In this document: positions 17,003 to 26,808 of the stretch, one piece after another
How the letters are laid out: each line of letters opens with the position of its first letter
Numbering within the stretch: the first letter of the stretch is position 1
DNA from: Pelagihabitans sp963760375
GTDB taxonomy: Bacteria > Bacteroidota > Bacteroidia > Flavobacteriales > Flavobacteriaceae
NCBI GenBank assembly: GCA_963760375.1
Contig: CAVXCS010000005.1
Location: 186,001 to 250,000 of the forward strand
Reading direction: 5' to 3'
Length of the DNA stretch: 64,000 bases
The notes under the pieces: generated by a model
Seen by the model: the letters and a program-made list of their open reading frames with translations, nothing else
Told to the model about the DNA's origin: nothing
Database searches by the model: none
Program-made: the position numbers and the translations under genes

Positions 17003-18462
17003 AGTCACTCAAGGACATATTATATGGCGTCGGGCTTACCGCCGTAACCGGAACCACCAATACGATGGTCAATGCGGTATGTTTCGATTCCAGAAAGGTG
17101 GGGATGGATGACGTTTTTGTGGCCATCAAGGGCACCGCAGCCGACGGTCACGAATTTATTGACAAAGCCATCGGTCAAGGGGCAAAGGCGATTGTATGCG
17201 AGGAAATGCCGAAGCGGATGGTGAACGAAATCACTTATGTAGAGGTCAACAATGGGAACGCCGCCTTGGCGATCATGGCTTCCAACTACTTCGGAAATCC
17301 TTCCAAGAACTTAAAACTGATTGGGGTTACGGGTACCAACGGAAAGACTACCATCAGTAGTCTGCTTTACCAATTGTTCAAAAAAGCCGGATACAAAGTG
17401 GGACTGCTCTCCACGATCAAGATCATGGTCGACAATACCCCATATCCCACCAGTCTTACCACGCCGGATGCATTGACCATCAACCACCACCTCGATCTGA
17501 TGAACAAGGCAGGCGTAGAGTTTTGCTTTATGGAAGTGAGTTCCCATGGCATCCACCAAAAAAGAACACAAGGCCTTGTTTTTGAAGGGGCGATTTTTAC
17601 CAACCTTACCCATGATCATCTCGATTATCATAAAACCTTTGCCGAATACAGGGATACCAAAAAAATGTTGTTCGATGATTTGCCAAAAAAGGCATTTGCG
17701 CTCACCAACATAGACGATAAAAATGGCTTGTTGATGCTGCAGAACACCAAGGCCAGAAAATATACCTATGCCCTTAGGACTTATGCCGATTATCGTTGCC
17801 AAATATTGGAAAACCAATTCGACGGCCAATTGCTGAAAATCAACGACAATGAGGTCTGGTCGAAACTCATCGGACATTTCAACGCTTACAATATGCTTGC
17901 CATCTATGCCACTGCTTCGCTGCTGGGTTTGGAAAAATTCGAAACCCTAAGATTGCTCAGTGAACTGGAAAACGTGGATGGAAGATTCCAATACTATATA
18001 TCAAAAGAAAAAATTACGGCTATTGTCGATTATGCCCATACGCCGGATGCACTAAAAAATGTGCTTGAGACTATCAACACATTGAGAACTGGAAATGAAA
18101 ACGTCATCACCGTTGTGGGGTGTGGTGGCGATAGAGACAGGTCTAAGCGTCCGGTTATGGGTCATATCGCTTCCGAAATGAGCAATAAGGCCATATTCAC
18201 CTCCGATAACCCCAGGACGGAGCCCCCGAACGCCATCATCGAAGAAATGGAGTCGGGCGTGGAGCCCCAGAATACCAAGAAAATTTTACTGATCGAGAAC
18301 CGAAAACAAGCGATAAAAACCGCCTGCCAATTGGCAGAGGCCAATGATATAATTCTGGTAGCGGGCAAAGGGCACGAAACCTATCAAGAAACCAATGGCA
18401 ATAGGATAGACTTTGATGATTTCAAGATCATCAAGGAATTATTGGCCGAACTGAACAAATGA
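16999..18462 (+). CDS. murE: UDP-MurNAc-tripeptide synthetase (meso-DAP-adding)
   Basis: A 487-residue Mur ligase that adds the third stem amino acid. The P-loop is GVTGTNGKTT (109-118), and the central-domain motif LTHDHLDYH is present. The DNPR motif at about 403-406 is the hallmark of enzymes selecting meso-diaminopimelate rather than lysine. It is coupled to ftsI by a 4-nt overlap. Confidence 0.96.
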   Translation: MKSLKDILYGVGLTAVTGTTNTMVNAVCFDSRKVGMDDVFVAIKGTAADGHEFIDKAIGQGAKAIVCEEMPKRMVNEITYVEVNNGNAALAIMASNYFGNPSKNLKLIGVTGTNGKTTISSLLYQLFKKAGYKVGLLSTIKIMVDNTPYPTSLTTPDALTINHHLDLMNKAGVEFCFMEVSSHGIHQKRTQGLVFEGAIFTNLTHDHLDYHKTFAEYRDTKKMLFDDLPKKAFALTNIDDKNGLLMLQNTKARKYTYALRTYADYRCQILENQFDGQLLKINDNEVWSKLIGHFNAYNMLAIYATASLLGLEKFETLRLLSELENVDGRFQYYISKEKITAIVDYAHTPDALKNVLETINTLRTGNENVITVVGCGGDRDRSKRPVMGHIASEMSNKAIFTSDNPRTEPPNAIIEEMESGVEPQNTKKILLIENRKQAIKTACQLAEANDIILVAGKGHETYQETNGNRIDFDDFKIIKELLAELNK

Positions 18463-18525
18463 AACCGTTGATCAAGGAACTATAGAAGGAAAGCAATACA
18501 CAGCCAAAAATAAGAATGTAAAACC

Positions 18526-19746
18526 ATGCTCTATTATTTATTCGATTATCTGGAAAAACAATATCAGGTCCCCGGGGCCAGCCTTTTTGGGTTTACCACC
18601 TTTAGGGCTGCGATGTCGGTATTGTTTTCATTGATCATCGCAACGGCATATGGTAAAAGGATCATCCTGTTCCTAAAAAGAAAGCAAATTGGCGAAACCA
18701 TCCGAGACCTTGGGCTAGAGGGGCAACAACAAAAAGCGGGTACCCCCACCATGGGCGGATTGATCATCATCATCTCCACCTTGATCCCGGTGATCCTATT
18801 TGCAAGACTCGACAACATTTACGTCATTTTGTTGATCATCACCACGATTTGGATGGGCCTCATTGGCTTTGTGGATGATTACATCAAAATTTTCAAGAAA
18901 AACAAGAAGGGATTAAAAGCGCGATTTAAAGTGACTGGTCAGGTAGTTCTTGGGCTCATGGTCGGGGCCACGCTATACTTTCATCCGGAGGTGACGATGA
19001 GGGAAAGAAACCAAACCATGATCACCGATCAATTCACGGTTCAGGAGGTGGAGGGCAAACCCATAAAATCCACGAGAACCACGGTGCCGTTTTTCAAGAA
19101 CAATGAACTCGATTACGGTAATTTTATTTCCTGGGCAGGGGAAGGCGCCATAAAATACGCTTGGCTCATTTTCATACCCATTGTCATTTTGATCGTGACC
19201 GCTGTTTCCAATGGCGCAAACCTTACCGATGGTATCGATGGCCTGGCAGCAGGGACCTCGGCGATCATCGTTTTTACCCTCGGTATTTTCACACTGGTTT
19301 CGGGCAACTATTTTTTCTCCGATTATTTAGACATCATGTTCATCCCCCGGGCTGCCGAACTCATCGTTTTTATTGCGGCCTTTCTAGGGGCCCTGGTAGG
19401 GTTTTTATGGTATAATGCCTTCCCGGCCCAAGTGTTTATGGGAGATACGGGGAGTTTGACCATAGGCGGGGTCATTGCTGTAATCGCCATCATCGTCAGA
19501 AAAGAACTGTTGATTCCCGTCATGTGCGGCATCTTTTTCGCGGAGTCGCTTTCGGTGATGATACAGGTAGGTTATTTCAAATACTCGAAGAAAAGATTCG
19601 GAGAAGGCAAGCGCATTTTTTTGATGGCCCCCATACACCATCACTATCAGAAGAAAGGTTACCACGAAAGCAAGATAGTTACACGGTTTTGGATCATTGG
19701 AATCATCTTGGCAATCTTGTCGATTGTCACACTAAAGGTGCGCTAA
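18526..19746 (+). CDS. mraY: Phospho-MurNAc-pentapeptide transferase
   Basis: A 406-residue polytopic membrane enzyme that makes lipid I. Signature elements are GTPTMGG, the acidic pair in GFVDDYIK, NLTDGIDGLA and the cytoplasmic HHHYQKKG. About ten transmembrane helices are visible. The insert at about 150-200 (EVTMRERNQTM onward) makes it longer than the roughly 360-residue E. coli enzyme; such insertions are usual in Bacteroidota. The stop directly abuts the murD ATG. Confidence 0.96.
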   Translation: MLYYLFDYLEKQYQVPGASLFGFTTFRAAMSVLFSLIIATAYGKRIILFLKRKQIGETIRDLGLEGQQQKAGTPTMGGLIIIISTLIPVILFARLDNIYVILLIITTIWMGLIGFVDDYIKIFKKNKKGLKARFKVTGQVVLGLMVGATLYFHPEVTMRERNQTMITDQFTVQEVEGKPIKSTRTTVPFFKNNELDYGNFISWAGEGAIKYAWLIFIPIVILIVTAVSNGANLTDGIDGLAAGTSAIIVFTLGIFTLVSGNYFFSDYLDIMFIPRAAELIVFIAAFLGALVGFLWYNAFPAQVFMGDTGSLTIGGVIAVIAIIVRKELLIPVMCGIFFAESLSVMIQVGYFKYSKKRFGEGKRIFLMAPIHHHYQKKGYHESKIVTRFWIIGIILAILSIVTLKVR

Positions 19747-21081
19747 ATGGCTCGTTTGGTAATCTTAGGCGGAGGGGAAAGTGGCATAGGTACGGCCCTT
19801 CTTGGGAAGCAAAAAGGATTTGAAGTGTTCTTGTCCGATAAGGGCAAGATCCAAGATAAATACAAAGACGTTCTTAAACATATTGGGATTGATTGGGAAG
19901 AGGAAAAACATACCGAGGCTAAAATCTTGAACGCCGATTTGGTAATGAAAAGTCCGGGTATTCCAGACACTGTCGCGCTCGTGGTTCGTTTACGCTCCCT
20001 AGGTGTACCCGTGGTATCGGAAATCGAGTTTGCCGCCAAATACACCAAAGCCACAATTGTTGGGATAACAGGCAGCAATGGAAAGACCACGACGACCATG
20101 TTGGTCTATCACCTATTGAAACAAGGGGGACTCAAGGTGGGCATGGCGGGAAATATCGGGGACAGTTTCGCAAAGATGGTGGCGGAAAACGATTTTGATT
20201 TTTATGTATTGGAAATCAGCAGTTTTCAATTGGATGGCATTTTAGCCTTCAAGCCGCATATCGCCATTATAACGAACATAACGCCAGACCATCTCGACCG
20301 TTATAACTACGTGTTCGAAAATTACATCGCCTCAAAATTTCTGATTTCCAAGAATCAAACCCAAAATGATTACCTGATCTATGATGCCGACAATGAGGTT
20401 TTGGTCAAATGGTTGCAGAAGCATCCAGTTCAAGCAAAATTATTGCCTTTCACGCTCGAACAGGAAGTGGCGCAAGGGGCCTATATAAAAAACGATCGAA
20501 TTGAAATTAGAACCGACAACACTATTTTAAATATCATGACCGATAACCTAGCCCTAGAGGGAAAACACAATTTAAAGAATACGATGGCCGCGGCCACCGT
20601 GGCCAAATTGGTTGGTATCCGCAAGGAAACCATCCGCAACAGCGTGACCAATTTTCAAGGTGCGGCCCATCGGTTGGAGAAAGTGCTCAAAATTGCCCAC
20701 GTGCAATACATCAACGATTCAAAGGCGACCAATGTCAATGCCACCTATTATGCCCTCGACAGTATGGCGGCGCCTGTCGTTTGGATCGTTGGCGGTGTCG
20801 ACAAAGGCAATGATTACAAAGAATTGATGCCATTGGTACGGGAAAAGGTAAAGGCCATTGTCTGCCTTGGACTCGACAATTCAAAGATCAAGGAAACCTT
20901 TGGCAACGTGGTGGATCTGATGGTAGAGACCTTTGCCATGGAAGAGGCCGTAAAGGTGGCCTACAAAATTGCGGAGCGGGGCGATATCGTGCTATTATCG
21001 CCGGCCTGTGCCAGTTTCGATCTGTTCAAAAATTACGAGGATAGGGGCAATCAATTTAAAGAAGCGATCAAAAATTTATAA
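19747..21081 (+). CDS. murD: UDP-MurNAc-L-alanine:D-glutamate ligase
   Basis: A 444-residue ATP-dependent ligase. It has an N-terminal Rossmann-like UDP-binding domain (LVILGGGESGIG), the P-loop GITGSNGKTTTT, NITPDHLDRY, and the C-terminal motifs YINDSKATN and LSPACASFD. Starts immediately after the mraY stop and ends 2 nt before ftsW. Confidence 0.96.
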   Translation: MARLVILGGGESGIGTALLGKQKGFEVFLSDKGKIQDKYKDVLKHIGIDWEEEKHTEAKILNADLVMKSPGIPDTVALVVRLRSLGVPVVSEIEFAAKYTKATIVGITGSNGKTTTTMLVYHLLKQGGLKVGMAGNIGDSFAKMVAENDFDFYVLEISSFQLDGILAFKPHIAIITNITPDHLDRYNYVFENYIASKFLISKNQTQNDYLIYDADNEVLVKWLQKHPVQAKLLPFTLEQEVAQGAYIKNDRIEIRTDNTILNIMTDNLALEGKHNLKNTMAAATVAKLVGIRKETIRNSVTNFQGAAHRLEKVLKIAHVQYINDSKATNVNATYYALDSMAAPVVWIVGGVDKGNDYKELMPLVREKVKAIVCLGLDNSKIKETFGNVVDLMVETFAMEEAVKVAYKIAERGDIVLLSPACASFDLFKNYEDRGNQFKEAIKNL

Positions 21082-21083
21082 AG

Positions 21084-22289
21084 GTGATACAACTGTTCAA
21101 AAGTATAAAAGGGGATAAAGCCATTTGGGCCGTGGTGGCCTTGTTGGCAATATTTTCATTTCTCCCCGTGTACAGCGCCAGCAGTAATCTCGTTTATGTG
21201 GTAGGTAACGGTACCACAACGGGATACCTGCTAAAACATGGGCTGCTGTTGGTACTTGGTTTCGGTATTATCTATGGGGTACATAGGATCCCCACACATT
21301 TTTTTAAGGGCCTGTCATTGATTGCCATGCCCATACTCATTGTTTTGTTGGTCTTTACCTTGGCACAAGGGACCACTATCGGCGGCGCCAATGCCAGTCG
21401 TTGGATTCAATTGCCGTTGGTGGGTATTACCTTTCAGACCTCCAATCTCGCTTCGGTGGTCTTGATGATCTATGTCGCCAGGTATTTGACCAAAATAAAA
21501 GACAGGGTACCTACTTTCAAGGAAAGCATTTTGCCCCTTTGGCTACCTGTATTTTTGGTGATCATCCTAATTCTGCCCGCCAACTTTTCTACCGCGGCCA
21601 TCATTTTCTCCATGGTATTGCTGCTATGTTTTTTAGGGGGATATCCGATCAAGTACTTGATGGGAATCGTGGGCACGGGTTTGTTGTGCCTTACCCTTTT
21701 CATTTTGGTTGCAAAAGCGGCCCCGAATCTGTTCCAAAACCGTGTCGATACCTGGGAAAAGCGGTTCACGAACTTTTTCGACGGTTCCGAAATCGATTCC
21801 GATGCCGATTATCAAATAGAAAAGGCAAAGATTGCCATTGCAACGGGTGGTGTGTTCGGGAAAGGTGCGGGTAAGAGCGTTCAAAAGAATTTTTTGCCAC
21901 AGAGCTCATCCGATTTCATCTTTGCGATCATCGTGGAAGAATATGGCTTGATAGGGGGTTTTGCGCTGTTGCTTTTCTACCTGTTGTTGTTGTTTCGAAT
22001 CGTGGTGGTGGCCAATGGCAATCCAACCATTTTTGGAAAATTGCTGGTGCTCGGGGTAGGGCTGCCCATTGTATTCCAGGCGTTGATCAATATGGCGGTG
22101 GCAGTGGAACTGTTTCCGGTAACCGGGCAGACCTTGCCATTGATCAGCAGTGGCGGCACATCGAGTTGGATGATATGTCTGGCCATCGGCATCATATTGA
22201 GCGCGAGCATCAAGGATACCGAAAAAGAGGGGCGGCATTCTAATATAGATGAAAGTAATCCTTTAGAAGTATTGAGTGGACAACTATAG
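21084..22289 (+). CDS. ftsW: Lipid II polymerase / division protein FtsW (SEDS)
   Basis: A 401-residue SEDS-family membrane glycosyltransferase with about ten transmembrane helices, the FtsI partner for septal synthesis. Family features include GANASRWIQLPLVGITFQTSN, an extracellular loop with the acidic region DGSEIDSDADYQ, EEYGLIGG, and the ending TGQTLPLISSGGTS. The GTG start at 21084 follows AAAGG closely. It overlaps the murG start by 14 nt. Confidence 0.95.
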   Translation: MIQLFKSIKGDKAIWAVVALLAIFSFLPVYSASSNLVYVVGNGTTTGYLLKHGLLLVLGFGIIYGVHRIPTHFFKGLSLIAMPILIVLLVFTLAQGTTIGGANASRWIQLPLVGITFQTSNLASVVLMIYVARYLTKIKDRVPTFKESILPLWLPVFLVIILILPANFSTAAIIFSMVLLLCFLGGYPIKYLMGIVGTGLLCLTLFILVAKAAPNLFQNRVDTWEKRFTNFFDGSEIDSDADYQIEKAKIAIATGGVFGKGAGKSVQKNFLPQSSSDFIFAIIVEEYGLIGGFALLLFYLLLLFRIVVVANGNPTIFGKLLVLGVGLPIVFQALINMAVAVELFPVTGQTLPLISSGGTSSWMICLAIGIILSASIKDTEKEGRHSNIDESNPLEVLSGQL

Positions 22290-23364
22290 GTTTATACTTT
22301 CCGGTGGAGGTACGGGCGGGCATATTTATCCCGCAATAGCCATCGCCGATGCCTTGAAGAAAAGATATCCGACGGCCGAAATTCTTTTTGTCGGTGCCAA
22401 GGATCGAATGGAAATGGAAAAGGTACCCCAGGCAGGGTATCGGATCGAAGGACTATGGATAAGTGGGTTACAAAGGAAACTAACCCTAAAAAATTTAATG
22501 TTTCCGCTAAAACTGATCAGTAGTTTGATGAAGGCCAACAAGATCATATCCCGTTTTAAGCCCCATGCCGTAATCGGCACCGGTGGCTTTGCCAGTGGCC
22601 CCTTGTTAAGGGTCGCTTCTGGCAGGGACATTCCTTGTTTGCTGCAGGAACAAAATTCCTATGCGGGCATCACCAATAAATGGCTCAAAGATCGGGTGGC
22701 CAAAATTTGTGTGGCCTACGATGGCATGGAACGCTTTTTTCCGGCTTCAAAAATTGTAAAAACGGGCAACCCCGTAAGGGGCGACCTGGTGGCCATCAAT
22801 GAAAATGGCAATAAGGCGTTGGAATTTTTCGGATTGGAAAAAACCAAGAAAACATTATTGGTCTTGGGGGGAAGCCTTGGCTCGAGACGCATCAATCAAT
22901 TGATCGAAAAAGAACTCACGTATTTTGAATCCCTCGACATACAATTGATATGGCAGTGCGGCAAGCTGTATTTCGAGGAGTATGGGAAATACGAATCCAA
23001 GCAGGTGAAAGTGTTCGATTTTTTGAACAGGATGGATTTTACCTATGCCGCTGCCGATTTCGTCATCTCGCGCGCCGGGGCGGGCTCGGTATCGGAACTC
23101 TGTATTGTGGGCAAACCTGTATTGTTCATCCCCTCGCCCAATGTTGCGGAAGACCATCAGACCAAAAATGCCAAAGCCTTGGTGGCCCAAAATGCGGCCC
23201 TGATGCTCGCTGAATCTGAATTGGATGCTGAATTTGAACCGGTTTTCGGTTCACTTTTGAAAAACCAAGGGCAGCAAACTTTATTGGCGGGCAATATCAA
23301 GCGCTTGGCCATGCCCGAGGCTACGGAACACATTGTTGATGAAATTGTGAAGATGTTGAAGTAA
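22276..23364 (+). CDS. murG: UDP-GlcNAc:lipid I N-acetylglucosaminyltransferase
   Basis: A 362-residue GT28 enzyme converting lipid I to lipid II at the inner face of the membrane. Gly-rich loop SGGGTGGHIYPA at the N-terminus, second loop GGSLGSRRIN, and the UDP-GlcNAc site ISRAGAGSVSEL plus ExxxxHQTKN. The GTG start is fixed by the in-frame TGA just upstream and the early GGGTGGH motif. Confidence 0.95.
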   Translation: MDNYRFILSGGGTGGHIYPAIAIADALKKRYPTAEILFVGAKDRMEMEKVPQAGYRIEGLWISGLQRKLTLKNLMFPLKLISSLMKANKIISRFKPHAVIGTGGFASGPLLRVASGRDIPCLLQEQNSYAGITNKWLKDRVAKICVAYDGMERFFPASKIVKTGNPVRGDLVAINENGNKALEFFGLEKTKKTLLVLGGSLGSRRINQLIEKELTYFESLDIQLIWQCGKLYFEEYGKYESKQVKVFDFLNRMDFTYAAADFVISRAGAGSVSELCIVGKPVLFIPSPNVAEDHQTKNAKALVAQNAALMLAESELDAEFEPVFGSLLKNQGQQTLLAGNIKRLAMPEATEHIVDEIVKMLK

Positions 23365-23372
23365 AGCATATT

Positions 23373-24725
23373 ATGGACCTAAAGAAAATACATAACGTCT
23401 ACTTTATCGGAATAGGGGGCATTGGCATGTCGGCCTTGGCACGTTATTTTAAGTTCATCAACAAAAAGGTGGCGGGTTACGACAAGACTCAAACCCCCCT
23501 GACCGATGAATTGTCCGATTTGGGCATGGCAATTCACTACGAGGATAATTTGAGCTTGGTTCCGGAAGATTTTTTGAACAAGTCGAACACCTTGGTGGTT
23601 TACACCCCTGCGGTACCATTGGACCATACCGAATACCAGTTCTTTCTAAAAGGGGGCTTTCAATTAAAAAAACGCTCCGAAGTTTTGGGACTGATTACCG
23701 AAAACACCTTTTGTTTGGCAGTCGCGGGAACCCATGGCAAAACAACGACCTCTTGTATCTTGGCCCACCTGCTCAAAGAAACCGGTACACCCTTGACCGC
23801 TTTTCTAGGGGGTATTTCAGAAGATTTCAACAGCAATTTTCTTTTTGAGGGAAGTGAGGTTTCGGTGGTGGAGGCCGATGAATTCGACAGGTCCTTCCTC
23901 AGGCTTTCGCCCGATGTGGCCTGTATTACCTCGATGGACGCCGATCATTTGGATATCTATGGCGATGTGGAAGCACTTAGAAAATCGTTCCGGGAATTTG
24001 CCGCGCGCTTGAAGCCGGGCGGAAAGCTCTTTGTTCGCAAGGGCTTGCCGATCAACGGTATTACCTACGGCATCGAAGATGGTTCAGACTACTGTATAAG
24101 CAATATAAAAATAGAACATGGTACCTACATTTTTGATTTGGGAACCCCTGAAGCTACCCTAACAGGGGTTAAATTCAACAAACCGGGAAGGCATAACCTG
24201 CTCAACGGTTTGGTCGCTTTCGCAATGGCGGTACAAACTGGATCCCCTTCCGACCGCCTTGCTGAAGCCCTTGAAACTTTTAAAGGGGTGCAGCGCCGGT
24301 TTTCTTACAAGATCAAATCGGATGCGTTCATTTTTATAGATGACTATGCCCACCATCCAACAGAGATCAATGCAGTTTATGAGGCGATTGCAGAAATGCA
24401 TCCCCATAAAAAGACCTTGGTGGTTTTTCAACCACATTTGTTTTCCAGGACTAGGGATTTTGCCGATGAATTTGCCGAAAGTCTATCCCAATTCGACAAT
24501 GTGATCCTCTTGGAAATCTATCCTGCCCGTGAGAAGCCGATTCAGGGCATTACGGCCGATTGGCTGTTGGGAAAAATAAGCAATCCGAACAAAAGGTTGG
24601 TCGATAAAGCACATTTGATACAAGCGATCAAGGAACAGCAGCCGGAAATTCTCGTCACCTTGGGTGCCGGGGATATCGGATTGGAAATATCAAAAATTAA
24701 AAATGAATTTGACTATGCGGATTAA
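23373..24725 (+). CDS. murC: UDP-MurNAc:L-alanine ligase
   Basis: A 450-residue first Mur ligase of the stem peptide pathway. Gly-rich UDP-binding GIGGIGMSAL, P-loop AGTHGKTTTS, the central-domain EADEFDRSFL and MDADHLDIY, then DDYAHHPTEI in the C-terminal part. Ends inside ftsQ (11-nt overlap). Confidence 0.96.
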   Translation: MDLKKIHNVYFIGIGGIGMSALARYFKFINKKVAGYDKTQTPLTDELSDLGMAIHYEDNLSLVPEDFLNKSNTLVVYTPAVPLDHTEYQFFLKGGFQLKKRSEVLGLITENTFCLAVAGTHGKTTTSCILAHLLKETGTPLTAFLGGISEDFNSNFLFEGSEVSVVEADEFDRSFLRLSPDVACITSMDADHLDIYGDVEALRKSFREFAARLKPGGKLFVRKGLPINGITYGIEDGSDYCISNIKIEHGTYIFDLGTPEATLTGVKFNKPGRHNLLNGLVAFAMAVQTGSPSDRLAEALETFKGVQRRFSYKIKSDAFIFIDDYAHHPTEINAVYEAIAEMHPHKKTLVVFQPHLFSRTRDFADEFAESLSQFDNVILLEIYPAREKPIQGITADWLLGKISNPNKRLVDKAHLIQAIKEQQPEILVTLGAGDIGLEISKIKNEFDYAD

Positions 24726-25434
24726 TTGGAACAAACTCAAGTTAATAGGCTTGATATTAGTGGTTATGGGGCTCTATGCGTTCTCCTCTCATAGGAGCCA
24801 GAACAGGACGGTAAGTGGGTTGGAAGTGGTCTTTGTAGGCGACCAGAATTTGTACATCACACAAGACATGGTTAATAAATTGTTAATACAAAAATTCGGT
24901 GGCCTGGAAAATATGCCTAAAGAAAAATTAGCTTTGAATGCTATGGAGAAAGCCATTGAGGCCAACAAAATGGTAAAAAGCGCCCAAGTTTATCTTACTG
25001 TTGATGGGGAACTGAAATCCAGAATTGTTCAACGCAAACCGATCGGGAGAGTAGAGGGGGGTTCAAAATTCTATATGGATGATGAAGGGAAACGCATGCC
25101 GTTTTCCAACACTCACTCCGCTAGGGTGCCGATCATCACAGGCAATATCACTGGGGAAAGTTTGAAGGATGTCTACGAGATCTTGAAGCACATCAATTCG
25201 GATGATTTTCTTAGGAAAAATGTGATCGGGATCCATATTGAGGACGTGGCCAGGTACCAATTGAAGTTTCGTATGGAGAATTTCGTGGTGAATTTGGGCA
25301 GTATCGAAAATCTCGAAGAGAAGTTCAACAATTTCAAGGCCTTTTATGCCAAGGCACGGAAGGATGCGACCTTGGAAAAATTTGCAGTGGTTAGTCTGGA
25401 GTTCAGCAATCAAGTAGTGTGCACTAAAATATAA
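24715..25434 (+). CDS. ftsQ: Cell division protein FtsQ
   Basis: A 239-residue bitopic protein: short N-terminus, one transmembrane helix (about 8-24, LIGLILVVMGLYAF), then a periplasmic region with POTRA-like and beta domains (LEVVFVGDQNLYIT, AQVYLTVDGELKSRIVQRKP). It lacks the long cytoplasmic tail of proteobacterial FtsQ. The start at 24715 (MRINWNKLK) is the usual Bacteroidota one; it overlaps murC by 11 nt. Identification rests partly on its place between murC and ftsA. Confidence 0.9.
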   Translation: MRINWNKLKLIGLILVVMGLYAFSSHRSQNRTVSGLEVVFVGDQNLYITQDMVNKLLIQKFGGLENMPKEKLALNAMEKAIEANKMVKSAQVYLTVDGELKSRIVQRKPIGRVEGGSKFYMDDEGKRMPFSNTHSARVPIITGNITGESLKDVYEILKHINSDDFLRKNVIGIHIEDVARYQLKFRMENFVVNLGSIENLEEKFNNFKAFYAKARKDATLEKFAVVSLEFSNQVVCTKI

Positions 25435-25437
25435 ATT

Positions 25438-26772
25438 ATGGAAGCAGGTAATTATTCAGTTGGTTTGGATATCGGAACGACCAAGATCGTTGCCATCATC
25501 GGCAAAAAGAACGAATACGGCAAAATCGAGGTGCTGGGCATCGGAAAATCCAAAAGCTTAGGGGTTCACCGAGGGGTGGTCAACAATATTACACAGACCA
25601 TAAAATCGATACAGCAAGCCGTGGAGGAGGCAGAGGCCAATTCCGGTCTGAAGATCGGGTCTGTGGTGGTCGGTATCGCTGGGCAGCACATCAGAAGCCT
25701 GCAGCATAGCGATTATATCACAAGGGCAGATTCGGAAGAGGTGATCAATGAAGATGATCTGGAAAAGCTTTGCAACCAAGTTTACAAATTGGTCATGCTC
25801 CCGGGAGAAGAAATCATCCATGTGCTTCCCCAGGAATACAAAGTGGATGGGCAGGCCGAGATAAAGGAACCGATTGGCATGTACGGCGGAAGGCTTGAGG
25901 CCAATTTTCATGTGGTTGTGGGCCAGGTATCTTCCATCAAGAATGTAGGCCGGTGCATCAAAAGTGCGGGCCTGAATCTGGGCAACATCACCCTAGAACC
26001 GCTTGCGTCTTCAGATGCTGTGCTCAGCAAGGAAGAAAAGGAGGCAGGGGTAGCCTTGATCGATATCGGAGGCGGAACCACCGACTTGGCCATTTTTAAA
26101 GACGGCATCATTCGGCATACCGCGGTAATTCCATTTGGCGGCGGGGTCATTACCGAGGATATCAAAGAAGGTTGTTCCATTATCGAAAAACAGGCCGAAC
26201 TTCTAAAAATCAAGTTCGGATCGGCATGGCCTGGGGAGAACAAGGATAATGAGATCGTTTCCATACCAGGTTTAAGAGGTAGGGAACCCAAGGAAATTAC
26301 CTTGAAAAACCTTTCCAAGATCATTCATGCCAGGGTGGTCGAAATCATCGAACAGGTATATGTCGAGATCAAAAATTATGGGCACGAAGAGCAAAAGAAA
26401 AAATTGATCGCGGGAATCGTCTTGACAGGTGGCGGCAGTCAGTTAAAACACCTCAAGCAATTGGTGGAGTACATCACGGGGATGGATACACGGATCGGCT
26501 TTCCCAATGAACATTTGGCCGGTGATTCTGATTCCGAAATCGCAAGTCCACTTTATGCCACTGCGGTGGGTCTGCTGATGAATGCGGTCAAAAATGAAGC
26601 AAGGATCAAGATGGATGCCCAAATCAGAAGCGCCGAAGGTCGTGAACAGGAATTGGTGATGGCAGACAACGAGGAGGTAAAGTCGAGCAGAAGCAAACAA
26701 AAGAAAGAACGTAAGTCGGTATTTGACAAATGGTCTGAAAAATTGAAGGATTTTTTGGACAATGCAGAGTAA
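25438..26772 (+). CDS. ftsA: Cell division protein FtsA
   Basis: A 444-residue actin-like ATPase tethering FtsZ to the membrane. The phosphate 1 motif is VGLDIGTTKI, the SHS2/1C region follows, phosphate 2 is DIGGGTTD and the adenosine loop is GGGSQL. The C-terminus is Lys/Ser-rich and ends in an amphipathic helix (FDKWSEKLKDFLDN) that would serve as the membrane-targeting sequence. It starts 3 nt after ftsQ. Confidence 0.96.
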   Translation: MEAGNYSVGLDIGTTKIVAIIGKKNEYGKIEVLGIGKSKSLGVHRGVVNNITQTIKSIQQAVEEAEANSGLKIGSVVVGIAGQHIRSLQHSDYITRADSEEVINEDDLEKLCNQVYKLVMLPGEEIIHVLPQEYKVDGQAEIKEPIGMYGGRLEANFHVVVGQVSSIKNVGRCIKSAGLNLGNITLEPLASSDAVLSKEEKEAGVALIDIGGGTTDLAIFKDGIIRHTAVIPFGGGVITEDIKEGCSIIEKQAELLKIKFGSAWPGENKDNEIVSIPGLRGREPKEITLKNLSKIIHARVVEIIEQVYVEIKNYGHEEQKKKLIAGIVLTGGGSQLKHLKQLVEYITGMDTRIGFPNEHLAGDSDSEIASPLYATAVGLLMNAVKNEARIKMDAQIRSAEGREQELVMADNEEVKSSRSKQKKERKSVFDKWSEKLKDFLDNAE

Positions 26773-26808
26773 CGATACCATTTAAAGTTAAACCAGTAAA
26801 TCTATCAT